A stretch of DNA of 64,000 bases from assembly GCF_030272615.1 (NCBI RefSeq), contig NC_081407.1:267918075-267982074 (forward strand), read 5' to 3'. A model generated the notes under the pieces. That model was not told where the DNA came from. It saw nothing but the letters and a program-made list of their open reading frames with translations, and searched no databases. The DNA is from Cryptomeria japonica (Eukaryota > Streptophyta > Pinopsida > Cupressales > Cupressaceae). Of the stretch, positions 35,616-46,450 are shown in pieces. Made by a program: the position numbers and the translations under genes. The first letter of the stretch is position 1. The number at the start of each line of letters is the position of its first letter.

Positions 35616-36425
35616 CACAATTGAAACATGTAAGAAAATACTTGAATTTTCATTAATATTATTTATAATATTATATGTGTGACCCTAATTGAATCCTAAC
35701 CCTAACTTAATTATAATCCTAAATGAACCCTTACCTTAATTGCACCCTAGTTGAGCCCTAGTCATATCCCTAATTGAAGTATAACCCTAAATGAATCTTA
35801 ATAATAACCCAATAATAATTGAAATTGTAATTTAACCCTAATTGAACCTTAAACTAATCTCTAGTTTGAACCTTAACCCTTATTGAATTATAATTGATTT
35901 GTACATGTAATCTTCAATCTAATTAAATTCTAATCCTAATTGAACTTTAAGCCTAATTGCAACACTAACTTTAACCCTAATTGAACCCTAACCTAATATT
36001 AATCCTAATAAAACATATCCCGATTGTAAACCCTAACCCTAAATCTTACCCTATATATAACTCTAACTTTAGTTTTATCCTAACCGTAAGTAAATCCTAA
36101 ACTAAATTGAACCTTAATATGAATTCTAAACATAACCCTAACCTTAATTAAACCTTAATTGTAACACTAACATTAACCTTATATATAATTATGATTATAA
36201 TTCAACCCTAATCATAATTGAACCCTAATCCAACTTGAATCGTATTTGAACTCTAATCTTAAATACAACCTAAATGTCACTCTAATTGAAACCTAACCCA
36301 AATTGAACCTTAACTAAACCCTGGCTATAATTAAGCCTTAACCTTAACCCTAACTCAATGTTTTCTTATAGAACCCTAACCCCAACCCTTAACTCTAATT
36401 GTACCTTAATTGAACCCTAATTTTC
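35615..36425. repeat. Degenerate telomere-like CCCTAA tract, unit A
   Basis: From about 35686 the sequence is built of CCCTAA, CCCTAATTGAA and CCTAACCTTAA variants with the C-rich strand on plus throughout. It is preceded by a lead-in beginning TTGAAACATGTAAGA (about 35618), also found before the second tract at 38653. It is far from perfect CCCTAAA telomere repeat. Confidence 0.85.
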
Positions 36426-37100
36426 AAATTTAAAACTTAGTTATGAAAATAATTGAATAGGGATGAACATAAATAAAATGACTTGATTATAATCCAATTT
36501 AAAAAACTCATTTTATTTTTTCTAGTTGTAATAAAAATATAAAACACACTTTAACAAACTAATTATTTTTTTTTCTCTTTTTTTTTCCTAAATTCCCAAT
36601 TAAATGAAACAAGCATTCCAATTAATTCAATTCAAATTAAATCAAATATTAAATAAGTTCACTTTTAAAGTAAAAAGTAACTTATCATTCTATTAATATG
36701 ATTAAAAATATATTAAAATAAATAATCAAATAAAATATAAATTAAAAGTGGATATTTAATGAACACACATCAACCTTGAGATGATAAATGTTTAATTAGT
36801 GTTTAACACTTGATTAGTGAAATGAATAATTTATCTTTATTTCATTGTTTTTCTTTTTATGTAATCATCAAACATTATCTAGATGAAAATTATAGGTTTT
36901 ATTATTCACAAAAAAAGGAAAAAGATTATGAAGCAGATAATTAAATTTCACTATTTAGAAATAAAATAAAATAAAAATAAATTGATATAAGTAAAATTTA
37001 TAGAATGTCTACATTATATAGCTGGTTAAGTAGGGTTGTATACACTTAAGCCTTCAATTTTTTTCAAATATTTAGTTTTCTATGTGAAATCAAACAATTA
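36426..37100. other. Non-coding, AT-rich
   Basis: Nothing recognisable. Confidence 0.5.
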
Positions 37101-37718
37101 TTTATAAAGCATCTCTATTAAAGGACTGAAAGAGGAACATAATATAATCCAACTTATTTTACAATCAAAATATCCATACACAATTTACACTTATCAAAAT
37201 CGTGTAATCAAAGATACTATAAAATAAACATTCTAAATAAAATAAATGAGAATACCTTTATCAATTAAATTTGTTTACAAATTTTGCACTTCTATAATCC
37301 ACTTTGATCTTTTTCTATTTGATTTTTTTATGTTTGAGTTTTACCTCTATTTACATAAAATACTTTATGTCATCTTTATTTTTATCTGCATTGATTTTAT
37401 AAGGCACTGTTTATAAAGCATATCTACTAAAGGACTAAAAGAGGAGCATAATATAATCCAATTTATTTTACAATCAAAATATCCATACACAATTTACACT
37501 TATCAAAATCATGTAATCAAAGATACTATAAAATAAATATTCTACATAAAATAAATAGGAATACCTTTATCAATTAAATTTGTTTACAAATTTTGCACTT
37601 CTATAATCCACTTTGATCTTTTTCTATTTGATTTTTTTATGTTTGAGTTTTACCTCTATTTACATATAATACTTTATGTCATCTTTATTTTTATATGCGT
37701 TGATTTTATAAGACACTA
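37101..37718. repeat. 309 bp tandem duplication, two copies
   Basis: Copy one 37101-37409 and copy two 37410-37718, both starting TTTATAAAGCATMTCTA and containing AATATCCATACACAATTTAC. About a dozen substitutions, no clear indel. Non-coding. Confidence 0.92.
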
Positions 37719-38190
37719 TTGGTTGTATATTTTTAATTTAAAACATTTGTACATCAACTATATTTTATTTTGTATGTACACAATAGCATTTTTCTCCTAG
37801 ATGTCACTGTATAACACCTCTCAATGTAAAAGTTGACATAATATATTTTTAATTATATGTCATATCAAGATTTTTCTCTATCATTGAAGTTTGTAGGAAA
37901 TAATTTTTTTACTTTAGAGACAAACCAAACAAACATTCTTTTCAACAATTAGTCAATCATTATGTATGTTAAAAATAACCACTTCCTTTGTAATATACCA
38001 CCATTAATATAATAAATTCAAATGATGATATCTAACTAATAGAAAATTAATTCTTGTTATCCCTATTTCTTTTCTAAGGTAATTTTGTGAGTTTTCTTCT
38101 TGCTCCCATAAAAAGGCATGATTTCGTGCTTCTTAGATGTAACCAAGTCCTTATTGCTTGGAATCACCATAGAAATGAGTTATTTGCTAG
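37719..38190. other. Non-coding, AT-rich
   Basis: Nothing recognisable. Confidence 0.5.
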
Positions 38191-38198
38191 CTAGCACA

Positions 38199-38230
38199 CA
38201 TGTACGCGCGTGCGCGCGCGCGCACACACA
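38199..38230. repeat. (CG)/(CA) alternating purine-pyrimidine tract
   Basis: About 30 bases of strictly or nearly alternating GT, CG and CA dinucleotides, a candidate for Z-DNA formation. Confidence 0.85.
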
Positions 38231-38233
38231 TCA

Positions 38234-38305
38234 AGAGATATCCTTCTCAAGATACCTATTTTATTTTTATTTGACAAATTGATTAGAAAATAGATCCCTT
38301 GAGAA

Positions 38306-38382
<77 letters not shown>

Positions 38383-38607
38383 CAACAACATGTATGATTA
38401 AATGAATTCCCATTATAAGTAATAATAATATATATTATTTTCATTCATATAATAAACTTAAGGTTATAAAAAAAAATAGTAAATATTAATCATCTACAAG
38501 TGATGCAAATTAATGTAAGTATTGGCAGTTAACACCTATTCCACTTATGTACATTGTAAAAATGATTAAAAAATAGATGTATCGAGAAGGATATCTCTTG
38601 ACATCTT
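38234..38607. repeat. Inverted repeat enclosing microsatellites
   Basis: The arm AAGAGATATCCTTCTCRAKA at about 38231-38265 is repeated in inverted orientation at about 38571-38604. Between the arms lie the CT tract and AT-rich DNA. A third related segment (GATTAGAAAATAGATCCCTTG at 38281) is in direct orientation with the right arm. Confidence 0.7.
38308..38384. repeat. (CT)n-(AC)n compound microsatellite
   Basis: Roughly 30 CT units followed by about eight AC units. Confidence 0.95.
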
Positions 38608-38652
38608 TTATTTAGATTTATTTAAAGATATATATGCTAGTAGCATATGAAG

Positions 38653-39704
38653 TTGAAACATGTAAGACATTAATTAAATTTTATGGGTGATAACATTAAC
38701 AAATGTAACCCTAATTGAACTCTAACCCTAAGCTCAAAATTTATCTTAAAAAACTGACCCTAATTAAACATTAATTAAACCCTAACCATAATCTTAATTC
38801 AACTCTTAGGTCCTAACACTATTTTGTACCCTAACCTTAAATCCAATATTTATTTTAGAACCCTTACCTTAACCCTAATTGAAACCTAACCCGAACTCTA
38901 ACTCTAACCCCAACCATAATCCTAATATTGGCTCCAAGATTTATCTTAGAACCCTAACCTAGCCTTATTCCTCGCCCTAATTGGACCCTAACACTAACTC
39001 TTAACCCTAACCCCAAGCCTAACCTCGACTTCAATCTTTATCCTAGAACCCTTACCCTAATTAAACCTTAACCATAATCCTTGTTGAACTATAACCCAAA
39101 CCTAACCTTAACACTAGTCCTAATTGAATCTTAACCCCAACCTCAACTTTAATCCTAACCATAATTGGAATATTTTAGGACCCTGATGTTAACCCTAATT
39201 GAACCATGACCTTAATTGAACTCTAACCTCAACCTCAACCCTAAACCTGATTATAATATTTATCTTAGAACCCTAACCCTAACCCTAATTGAATATTAAC
39301 CCTTAGTCCTAACCCTACTTGAACTTTAATAAAACGTTAACCCTAAATGAAATGTAACCCTAACCCTAATTAAACATTAACATTAAATCTAATTCTAACT
39401 GTAACCTTAATCTTAATTCTAACCCTAACCTTGACTATAACCTTGATTCTAATTCTAACTCTAACCATAATTTTAACCCCGTTATATCTTATTTCTAACA
39501 CTAACCCTGATTCTAGTGGCAACCATAATTCTAATTGTAACCCTAATTGAATCCTAACCATGTTGGTTGAACCTTATCCCTAACTCTAACCCTATCCTTG
39601 AGTCCAAGCTATATATTATAACCATAACCCTAATTGAAACTTAACCCTAACCCTAACCCTAACATTAATTAAATTCCATGGGTGAAAAAATTGACTAATG
39701 TAAC
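38653..39704. repeat. Degenerate telomere-like tract, unit B and start of unit C
   Basis: A lead-in (38653-38709: TTGAAACATGTAAGA, then ACATTAATTAAATT, ATGGGTGA, AATGTAACCC) is followed by about 950 bases of CCCTAA variants. At 39662-39704 a second copy of the lead-in appears and is interrupted by the Tat-type element right after AATGTAAC. The tract resumes at 58424. Confidence 0.88.
39700..39704. repeat. Target-site duplication GTAAC, left copy
   Basis: GTAAC precedes the LTR at 39705 and is repeated at 58424-58428. Confidence 0.95.
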
Positions 39705-40640
39705 TGTAGTCACATAAATCTGTCCATTTTAATTAAATGAATATTTCGTATTTATTTGATTAAAAATCCACTAGCCATCAGTTAATTAAATTAATATTTA
39801 ATTAATTCATCTTCAAACATTCTCCTATTAATTAAATAAATTATTCAATTTATTTTAATTCATTCATTATACCAAATTCGCAATCAATTAAATGAATAAA
39901 TCATATTTATTTCATTTAATCCCCTATTCCTCTTTTAAATAAATTAAATCAAAAATTTATTTAAATCATTTATCCCCCCCACTTGCATTTTCCTACAAAT
40001 GCAACTTGCACACATTTATTGAAATAAATTAATTTATTTTAAATAAAAAATCCTATTTTCCCTCACCCACCAAATCCACTTGCATTCCTAAACCCCTTCT
40101 AGATTCTTCTAACTCCTTCTTAATTAACCTAATCCATCCCCTAATTATTGTCACATTCCTGAGCAACTTGGAGTCACTTCTCAAAGACTTCAAAGTCATT
40201 GAAAAGCATTTAATGCTTTGTGTGTTCAACAATTTAACCTACAAAGTCTTCCAAAACCACTAATGGCTCTTACATGACCATTAATGGCTCTTACATAACC
40301 ATTTATGGTTATTTCAACTTGCACTCATATGTCTCCTCAAGCATTTATTGCTTTGACCATGGTTATCCCTTTTGCCTTTGCACAAGAGTTTATCCATTGG
40401 ATAAAAGCTTTATTCTTTGAATAAAGAATTTATCCATTCAACTAACCTTGACCTTAATTTCCAAGTTAACCTTCAGGTCATGTCAAACATTTAATGTTTA
40501 TTCCCTCTCCTCTCAACCTCTCTTATGTTGACACTTGTCATCCTAGGATTGGGTTGAAAGCCCTCACATGGATTGAATTTCATTCAATCCCGACCCTTCT
40601 TGAGATTACTCAATCTCAACCATCCATTGCTCCATTTTTC

Positions 40641-40650
40641 CTATAAATAG
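40641..40650 (+). promoter_or_regulatory. LTR TATA box
   Basis: CTATAAATAG followed by AGCCC; the 3' LTR has TTATAAATAG at the equivalent place (57935-57944). Confidence 0.8.
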
Positions 40651-40855
40651 AGCCCATTTCTTCATAATCCAGATCTTGAAAACTTGTATGCATTTAATCT
40701 ATAGTGAATTTTAGAGAACATGTTAGCATAATAAACTCATATAATTGTCATTTTGGTTTAAAACAAATCATCTTAGTATCTATAGCATCTAGTATTATCT
40801 TTTCATTCATATTTAGAGCAAATACTTTAATCTTGAATCTCCATAAGCATCCATA

Positions 40856-41044
40856 ATGCAAAAAGTTGTTGAGAGTTACACTATTTTGGAACTTGGAAAG
40901 GAGAGGAACAAGGAAGGAGAAACTACTAGCATGGTAGAGAGCATTTGGAGGAGCTTAGTTGCTTTTTGTAGATTCCTTAAGCTTTCTTTTTGCTTAGTAG
41001 TGTCTTTCTTGATATGCTTGCTTAGGATAGTTTTTAATTTATGA
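40856..41044 (+). CDS. Small 62-residue frame inside the LTR, uncertain
   Basis: It starts with ATG in the transcribed part of the 5' LTR. The first 30 residues are charged and the last 22 (from LKLSFCLVVSF) form a membrane-like hydrophobic segment. In the 3' LTR the same frame (58150-58338) is open with 61 of 62 residues identical but starts with GTG. It would be the first frame on the genomic RNA. Identity is expected from the young LTRs, so conservation is no proof of function; it may be chance. Confidence 0.3.
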   Translation: MQKVVESYTILELGKERNKEGETTSMVESIWRSLVAFCRFLKLSFCLVVSFLICLLRIVFNL

Positions 41045-41132
41045 TTTTCTAACATCTAACAATCGACTTCTTGTTGTTTCTTGTTCAGGTGTTTGTTTAT
41101 CCTAACCTTGTCCTTTTTGCAGAGCATCATTT

Positions 41133-41150
41133 GGTGAACCCGACGTGAAT
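41133..41150 (+). promoter_or_regulatory. Primer-binding site
   Basis: TGGTGAACCCGACGTGAA starts three bases after the LTR. Its complement ends ...CGGGTTCACCA, reading as acceptor stem plus CCA with a plausible T-arm before it. I cannot assign the tRNA. Confidence 0.85.
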
Positions 41151-41220
41151 CGAAGCACCCAAAAACTTTTTTTTAAAAAAAACCAACTAACATGTTTGAA
41201 TGTTGAAATTGACACACAGG

Positions 41221-41480
41221 TCGTGCTTTAACGCTTTTGATCGCGTTGTAGCGCTATTGCAACTTGTTATTCTAGCGCTATTGTTTTTACAATAGCGCTA
41301 TTGTCTCAAGTTTGGTGCTATTGTGCTTGTTTTAGCGCTTTTGTTCTTATTTCAACGCTTTTGAGTTTGTTCTAGCGATTTTGTATTCACTGTCAAATTC
41401 TTCTTTTAGCGTTTTTGTTTCTATAAAAACGTGTTTTTGGTTAACTAGCGCTTCTGTTTTCACACAGACTAGTGCTATTG
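41221..41480 (+). repeat. Cluster of tAGCGCTaTTGt motifs in the sense leader
   Basis: About eleven versions of a 12-base motif with consensus TAGCGCTATTGT (variants AGCGCTTTTG, AACGCTTTTG, AGCGATTTTG, GGTGCTATTG) at irregular intervals of about 15-25 bases, all in the same orientation. The AGCGCT core is palindromic. The reverse-complement cluster is at 56098-56440. Confidence 0.85.
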
Positions 41481-41599
41481 TAACAGAACATTGTAAGGAA
41501 GGTCTTGTAACCAAAAAATTGATTTATTTTAGGCTTGTGGAAGCCCCCCTTAGGTGTGGATTTTACTAACTGTTTGCTTTTTGTGCAGGTCTAAAACTC

Positions 41600-41880
41600 A
41601 CTTCCTTAAAATCAAAATTTTATTTTTGGTGTTTTAAAAATTGAACAAAACAAATTTGCTTTCTTGCAAGTTAGGATCAAATTTTACATTTTGGTGCTCT
41701 AAAAAATTGAACAAAACAAGTTTGTTTTCTTGCAAGATTAGGATCATTTGCATTTGGTGCTCTAAAAATTGAACAAAACAAATTTACTTCCTTGCAAGTT
41801 AGGTTCATTTTATTTGGGTGCTTAAAACAAGACAAGACAACTTTCTTTCTTGCATCAAACTAAAATTTACAATCCACACT
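41600..41880 (+). repeat. Imperfect tandem repeat of about 65 bp in the leader
   Basis: Three full units and a partial one, each containing AAAATTGAACAAAACAA, a TTTCTTGCAAGTTAGG-like part and TTTGGTGCT. Confidence 0.85.
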
Positions 41881-43927
41881 TCAAATTTTGGTGCAAGTAA
41901 AATTCACAATCAACTTGTCTCAATTTTGCAAAAGCTATTTACTTCAAGCAAACGTGTTTTTTATTAAGTTAACCAGGATTTCATTTTCCTAGTTACTTAA
42001 ACATATTGCCTTTGAAATTAAAAAGAACATCATGATTGTTGGAGCAACATCTCCAATTAGATAGAAAATCATTGCAATGACAAGTTAAAAAGAACAAGTG
42101 TTTTTCGTGATTGGCACACTTGTGCAAAAGGTTGGTCGAGTAGTCCTACTTCTAACACACACTATCCTCTCCCTTGGCTTTCGTGGTCCTAGGTGCAAGA
42201 GAAAAGTGTTAGTAACACTCAAATTTTTATCTTTTTAAGAGAGGCCTGCCAAGAGACACATCACTCTTGGGAACGACCTCGCGCAGTAAATCCTTCGAGC
42301 CGCTATAGAAATCAGGTGAGAGCGAAAGCTGTAGCCTTGGGTATAGTTGTTCCTATAGTGTAACTTGTCGAAAGGACAAATGGGTCCCACCACAAGTTAC
42401 AAGGCTCTTAAATGAGTCACTGCAGAATGAACTTATGTCCAAAGACATAAAAAATTACTAAACACCTTTAAGTAGTAGCCCACCCGTTCTATTGATTGAG
42501 AATATTTGTGATATAATTCAGTGCAAGAGCATAGATGGTTTTACTCCCAAGATACTCACCATACATATTTCCTTGAGTAGAAACATAGCTTTTTGAAAAG
42601 TCACTTGTGGCTTGATGAAAGTGGTGACTCCCCCATCATAGGGATCATCTATTTGTTATGCTCGTGCAAGACTTAGTATTTCACATCCTTACCTACCACA
42701 GCGGGATTCATAAGGTATGTAGTACCAAAGTCGAAGAAATATCAAGATGTGGCCTGAATTTATCGCAACTGGCCATTTGACCTTAGGGATACAAAGTGTT
42801 TGAAGTGTTTTCATTTTAGTCAAGACCAAGTACAAATTGAGCCGACTTCAGGCTTTGGAAAGAAAAAACACCTAAAATACACTTAAAGGAAAGGGTCATA
42901 AAAAGTCCAAGGATTGGGTTGATCTAGACCCATACTCATTTGTGCCTTTTGAGGCAACATTCTTGTGTTTGTGTGCTTGCTTTGTTATCTTGTCAGAGAA
43001 AAATAAAAAATCAATTCCAAAACAAGTATTCATCCAACCCAAACATTTTTTTCAAAACAACCAAAAAGATCAAAAACAAAGAAAAGTATCAAACTTTATG
43101 ACCATTCTTCACATCTTGAGAAAGAAGAATCTTCATCAAAACATCAACTTGAAAAGAAGACCATTGAGCTCAAAGGCTTTGATCAAAAGGAGGAAATTCT
43201 TCTATCTAAATAAACAAATCTTTGTCTCTCATAGAGTTTTTCTACGTCACATGCGTCTCTACCTTCAAGGCAAATCAAACGAATTTGATTCAGAGACATT
43301 AAACCGCAGAGCTTTTATGCAATATAGAGCTTCGAGTTATCACAAAAACCAAGGAGGCAAGATTAATCCTAACTTCTTCCCAAACATTTGTATCACATAC
43401 AACGTAGCTCGAGAAATGCCACCAATGCCCGAAAGGGAAGAGGTAGAATTTGTTCCATTTGTGACACAAAGCTTTTATTGAAGTTAAAACATTTCATCCA
43501 TTATCTCATTCACACATCATCACTTCATCATCAATCCGTTTCAACTCTCAAAACATTAAGAGGTTCTTGTCCTAAGTTCTCTTTTGGATATTGCTTGAAT
43601 CAAACACATCAAATCACTTTTAGATTGTTTCTACATCTAGGATAAGCTCATCCTAAGAGACATATCTACATAGGTTAAAACTAGTTTATGAGTGAATCCT
43701 CTCATTACTAGGTACTTAAGTCTGTAACACATCTCAGATTTCTCTAAACCTTATCACATCAAATCTTATAAAAAACAACAAGCAATCCAAAAAAAAGAAA
43801 CTTTAGTAACATCTACCTTTAAGTGCTAGAGATCCATATATAACACAATTCACCAACCATCAATATGTCATTTCATCAACAACTCATCATCATTTTCACC
43901 CAACTTCAACAAAAACTCATAAACAAA
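41881..43927 (+). other. Leader of the Tat-type element
   Basis: Apart from the frame at 42942-43481 this is non-coding. The section from about 43270 is shared with the left-edge copy at 1-660. Confidence 0.7.
42942..43481 (+). CDS. Leader frame upstream of gag, unknown function
   Basis: 179 codons, Lys/Arg/Gln/Phe-rich in the middle. The last 60 residues are nearly identical with the frame at 29-211 in the left-edge copy, with mostly conservative changes (for example NVCITYNTAREIP against NICITYNVAREMP), so this part may have been under coding constraint. Ogre-type elements carry an extra frame upstream of gag; this could be such a frame or its remnant, but I recognise no domain. The first 100 codons may be chance. 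Confidence 0.45.
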   Translation: MPFEATFLCLCACFVILSEKNKKSIPKQVFIQPKHFFQNNQKDQKQRKVSNFMTILHILRKKNLHQNINLKRRPLSSKALIKRRKFFYLNKQIFVSHRVFLRHMRLYLQGKSNEFDSETLNRRAFMQYRASSYHKNQGGKINPNFFPNICITYNVAREMPPMPEREEVEFVPFVTQSFY

Positions 43928-45440
43928 ATGGCTCATACATGATCATAGTCAAGGCAACGAGAAATAGAAATTGAAGAAGAAGAGGAGGAAAATATCAATG
44001 AATTTCAAGAAGCACTTGGAGGAAATGCTAATGACGAAAACCCAAGTACTCCTACTCCTGCAATAATAGAAAGGGCTCAGCACAACCCTCTCTTTAATAG
44101 ACTTTTTGACGAAATACTCAGGAGCAATGCAGATGTTCGCTTTTTAAAGCTTGCTCAAGAAGGAGCCAAACTCCCCTTTGACTTTGATCTTGCAAAACTA
44201 CGACAAGCATCAGAACGACAAAGTCATCATGAGGAAGAAAGAGGTAGAGATCCCATCAGATATAACATTCCTCGAGGTAACCCACCACCTCCTCCTCCAA
44301 ATGAAATAGAGATGTTGCGGTAACAAGTTGAAAATCTCGCCCAACAACTTCATAGTGGTGCGAAGACTAATCAATTTTCACTCAATGACATTTGTCCCTA
44401 TCCCTTTGATAGGAATCTCTATATGCCACCTTTTCCACGAGGATTCAAAACACCCAAATTCGAAAAGTATAGAGGAAAGGGAGATCCTTGCGATCATGTC
44501 AGAGAATTCCATTTAGCTTGCCTCGAAGTGGCATATGAGGACACATACCTAATGCGACTTTTTCCCCAAATCTTGGGAGGAACAACCACATCATGGTTTT
44601 CCCGACTACCAGGTGGCATTAGGACCTTTGAAGAGCTAGTTTAGAAGTTCTTGGCACATTACTCTCATAACATTGAACGTGATATCACCATGGCTGATCT
44701 ATGTAACACTAAACAAAAACTAGGTGAACTATTCTCAGTATTCCTGCAACGATGGTGTCAAATGTCTAGCAAACGTTCTCTTCAGTTACCTGAACAAGAA
44801 CTAGTGGAAATATTTTTTTCCAACTTAAATGAAGAAATGGAATTTCACCTGGATGTCAAAGACACAGACTCTTTCAATGACATGATCACCAAAACATTAA
44901 AATGTGAGCGAGCTCTCATCAAGAAAGGACTTATCAAAATCTATAATGAACCAAAGGATGGTCCTTGCCCACGCTTCAATAGTGACAAACCAAGCTTTTG
45001 GAATAAAAACAAAAATGTTGTCAATGACGAGGTTGTGGATGCAAGAACTATCAAAAGTGCACAACCTGTAGTTCGATTTGCCAGACAGAATCCTCCACCT
45101 TAGACTAACACAATTGCTCCTCCGAATCAAGGCCGCATTACATCTCATGATGAACCCAGACCTCATCAACAAAAACAAAAGCGAACATACACTCCCTTAG
45201 GGGAACCCATCGAAACAGTATTACGACAACTGGTTTCTCAAAATCTAGTAACCCTACCCAAAACATCAAACTATGAGCCTCAAGTCAAACCTGCATGGTG
45301 GAGGGATACTGAACATTGTGATTTCCATCAAGGGAGAGGACACAAGACAAGCAATTGTCACAAATTAAAAGATCTTATTCAGGATCTTATTGACCGAGGT
45401 GAAATTGAAATCGAAGGACATGACCCAAAGACAACAAACA
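43928..45440 (+). pseudogene. gag: gag, Tat-type, with stop codons
   Basis: Structural capsid/nucleocapsid part of the polyprotein. The frame begins at ATG 43928, in phase with 44423-48169. Order: acidic N-terminus, polyproline at about 44280, the gag core (44423-45090) with TSWFSRLPGG, and a variant zinc knuckle with Cys-X2-His-X4-His-X4-Cys spacing (CDFHQGRGHKTSNC, 45317-45358), typical of plant Tat gag. Stops: TGA at about 43940 and TAG at about 43946 (left copy has CGA and CAG), TAA 44321, TAG 44642 and TAG 45101; all fit C-to-T changes. Not translatable as it stands. Confidence 0.85.
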
Positions 45441-46300
45441 ATGATCATCTGATGTTAAAAAATCCACTTCCATCACAAGATCAAAGGGGTCCTTCCACTT
45501 CCAGGAGAGGCAATGATACCACTAATTATACGCAAGCTGTGTATAATTACACTGTAAATCACCTGTACGATTCCAGTGAACAAATTGCAACTATAACCAT
45601 CAAAAATCCCAGCTCTACTTGCAATGTTGTTACACGTCGCAGCAAGATTACCATCAAAGCAACTCCACAAGGCACCCCATCTATCCCAAAGCAGTATAAC
45701 CTTGTGGAACAGTTAGACAAAACGCTCGCACTGATATCTATCTTAGAGCTATTGCGCCTATCTCTGTCTCATAAAACAATCTTGGATCAAGCTCTCCAAG
45801 AGGCGTCAGTCCCTGCAAACCTAAATACAAATCAATTCCAAGCCATGGTTGGAAGTCTAAAGCCATCACCTTGTCTCACTTTTTCCGAAAGTGACAACTC
45901 TTCCTTCCAGCAACCTCATAACACTTCCCTACACATTGAAGGATTTATCAACCAGCATAGGATCAAGCGAGTCTTGATCAATAATGGGGTCGGCTTGAAT
46001 ATTTGTACACTGTAGTTGGTCACCGCTTTGGGATATGCAATAGAATCAATGGATCCTCGCAAGAAGATCACAATCAAAGCTTATGATGATGCAGAGCGAT
46101 CATCCAAAGGAGTTGTGGTACTACCAATCCAAGTGGGCCCTGTGGTGAAACACATCATCTGTCAAGTTCTGGACCTTCCTCTGCCATACAATCTATTGTT
46201 AGGAAGACCTTGGATACATGCCATGCAAGCCGTTCCATCTACCTATCATTAATGTATCAAGTTCCCACATAATGGAGTAGAGATCACAATCCTGGGCGAT
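45441..46300 (+). pseudogene. Aspartic protease region, Tat-type
   Basis: Same frame as gag. The protease runs from about 45920: the active-site block reads VLINNGVGLNICTL (45971 onward), where the family has Asp-X-Gly; the aspartate is Asn here, a G-to-A change. The second block LLLGRPWIHAMQAVPSTYH ends at TAA 46250-46252. Another stop, TAG, is at 46013. The protease would therefore be inactive even if read through. Confidence 0.8.
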
Positions 46301-46450
46301 GCAAACCCCTTTGCATATTGTCATAATATCAGTCATCAACCAGAGATTACCATCCCCAACAATAGAGAAGCCATCTCTTCCACATCATACATAAGTCCAG
46401 CCTCTCTTGCCAGTTCAAACACCACTATACCCAAGCAAGAAAAGCTTAAG

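Larger units (their letters stand above)
39705..41130 (+). repeat. 5' LTR of the Tat-type element
   Basis: 1426 bp, TGTAGTCACATAAATC ... GAGCATCA. The first part is AT-rich with many TTAATTAAAT blocks. A TATA box CTATAAATAG lies at 40641-40650, implying transcription from about 40675. A 62-codon frame lies downstream in the transcribed part. Confidence 0.96.

Noticed and set aside
35686-36420. Interstitial telomere from chromosome fusion
   Set aside because: The repeat is too degenerate, has inserted TTGAA words and recurs with a common lead-in, which fits a repeat family better.
38191-38391. Minus-strand frame with a long Arg-Glu repeat
   Set aside because: It is the (CT)n microsatellite read as codons.
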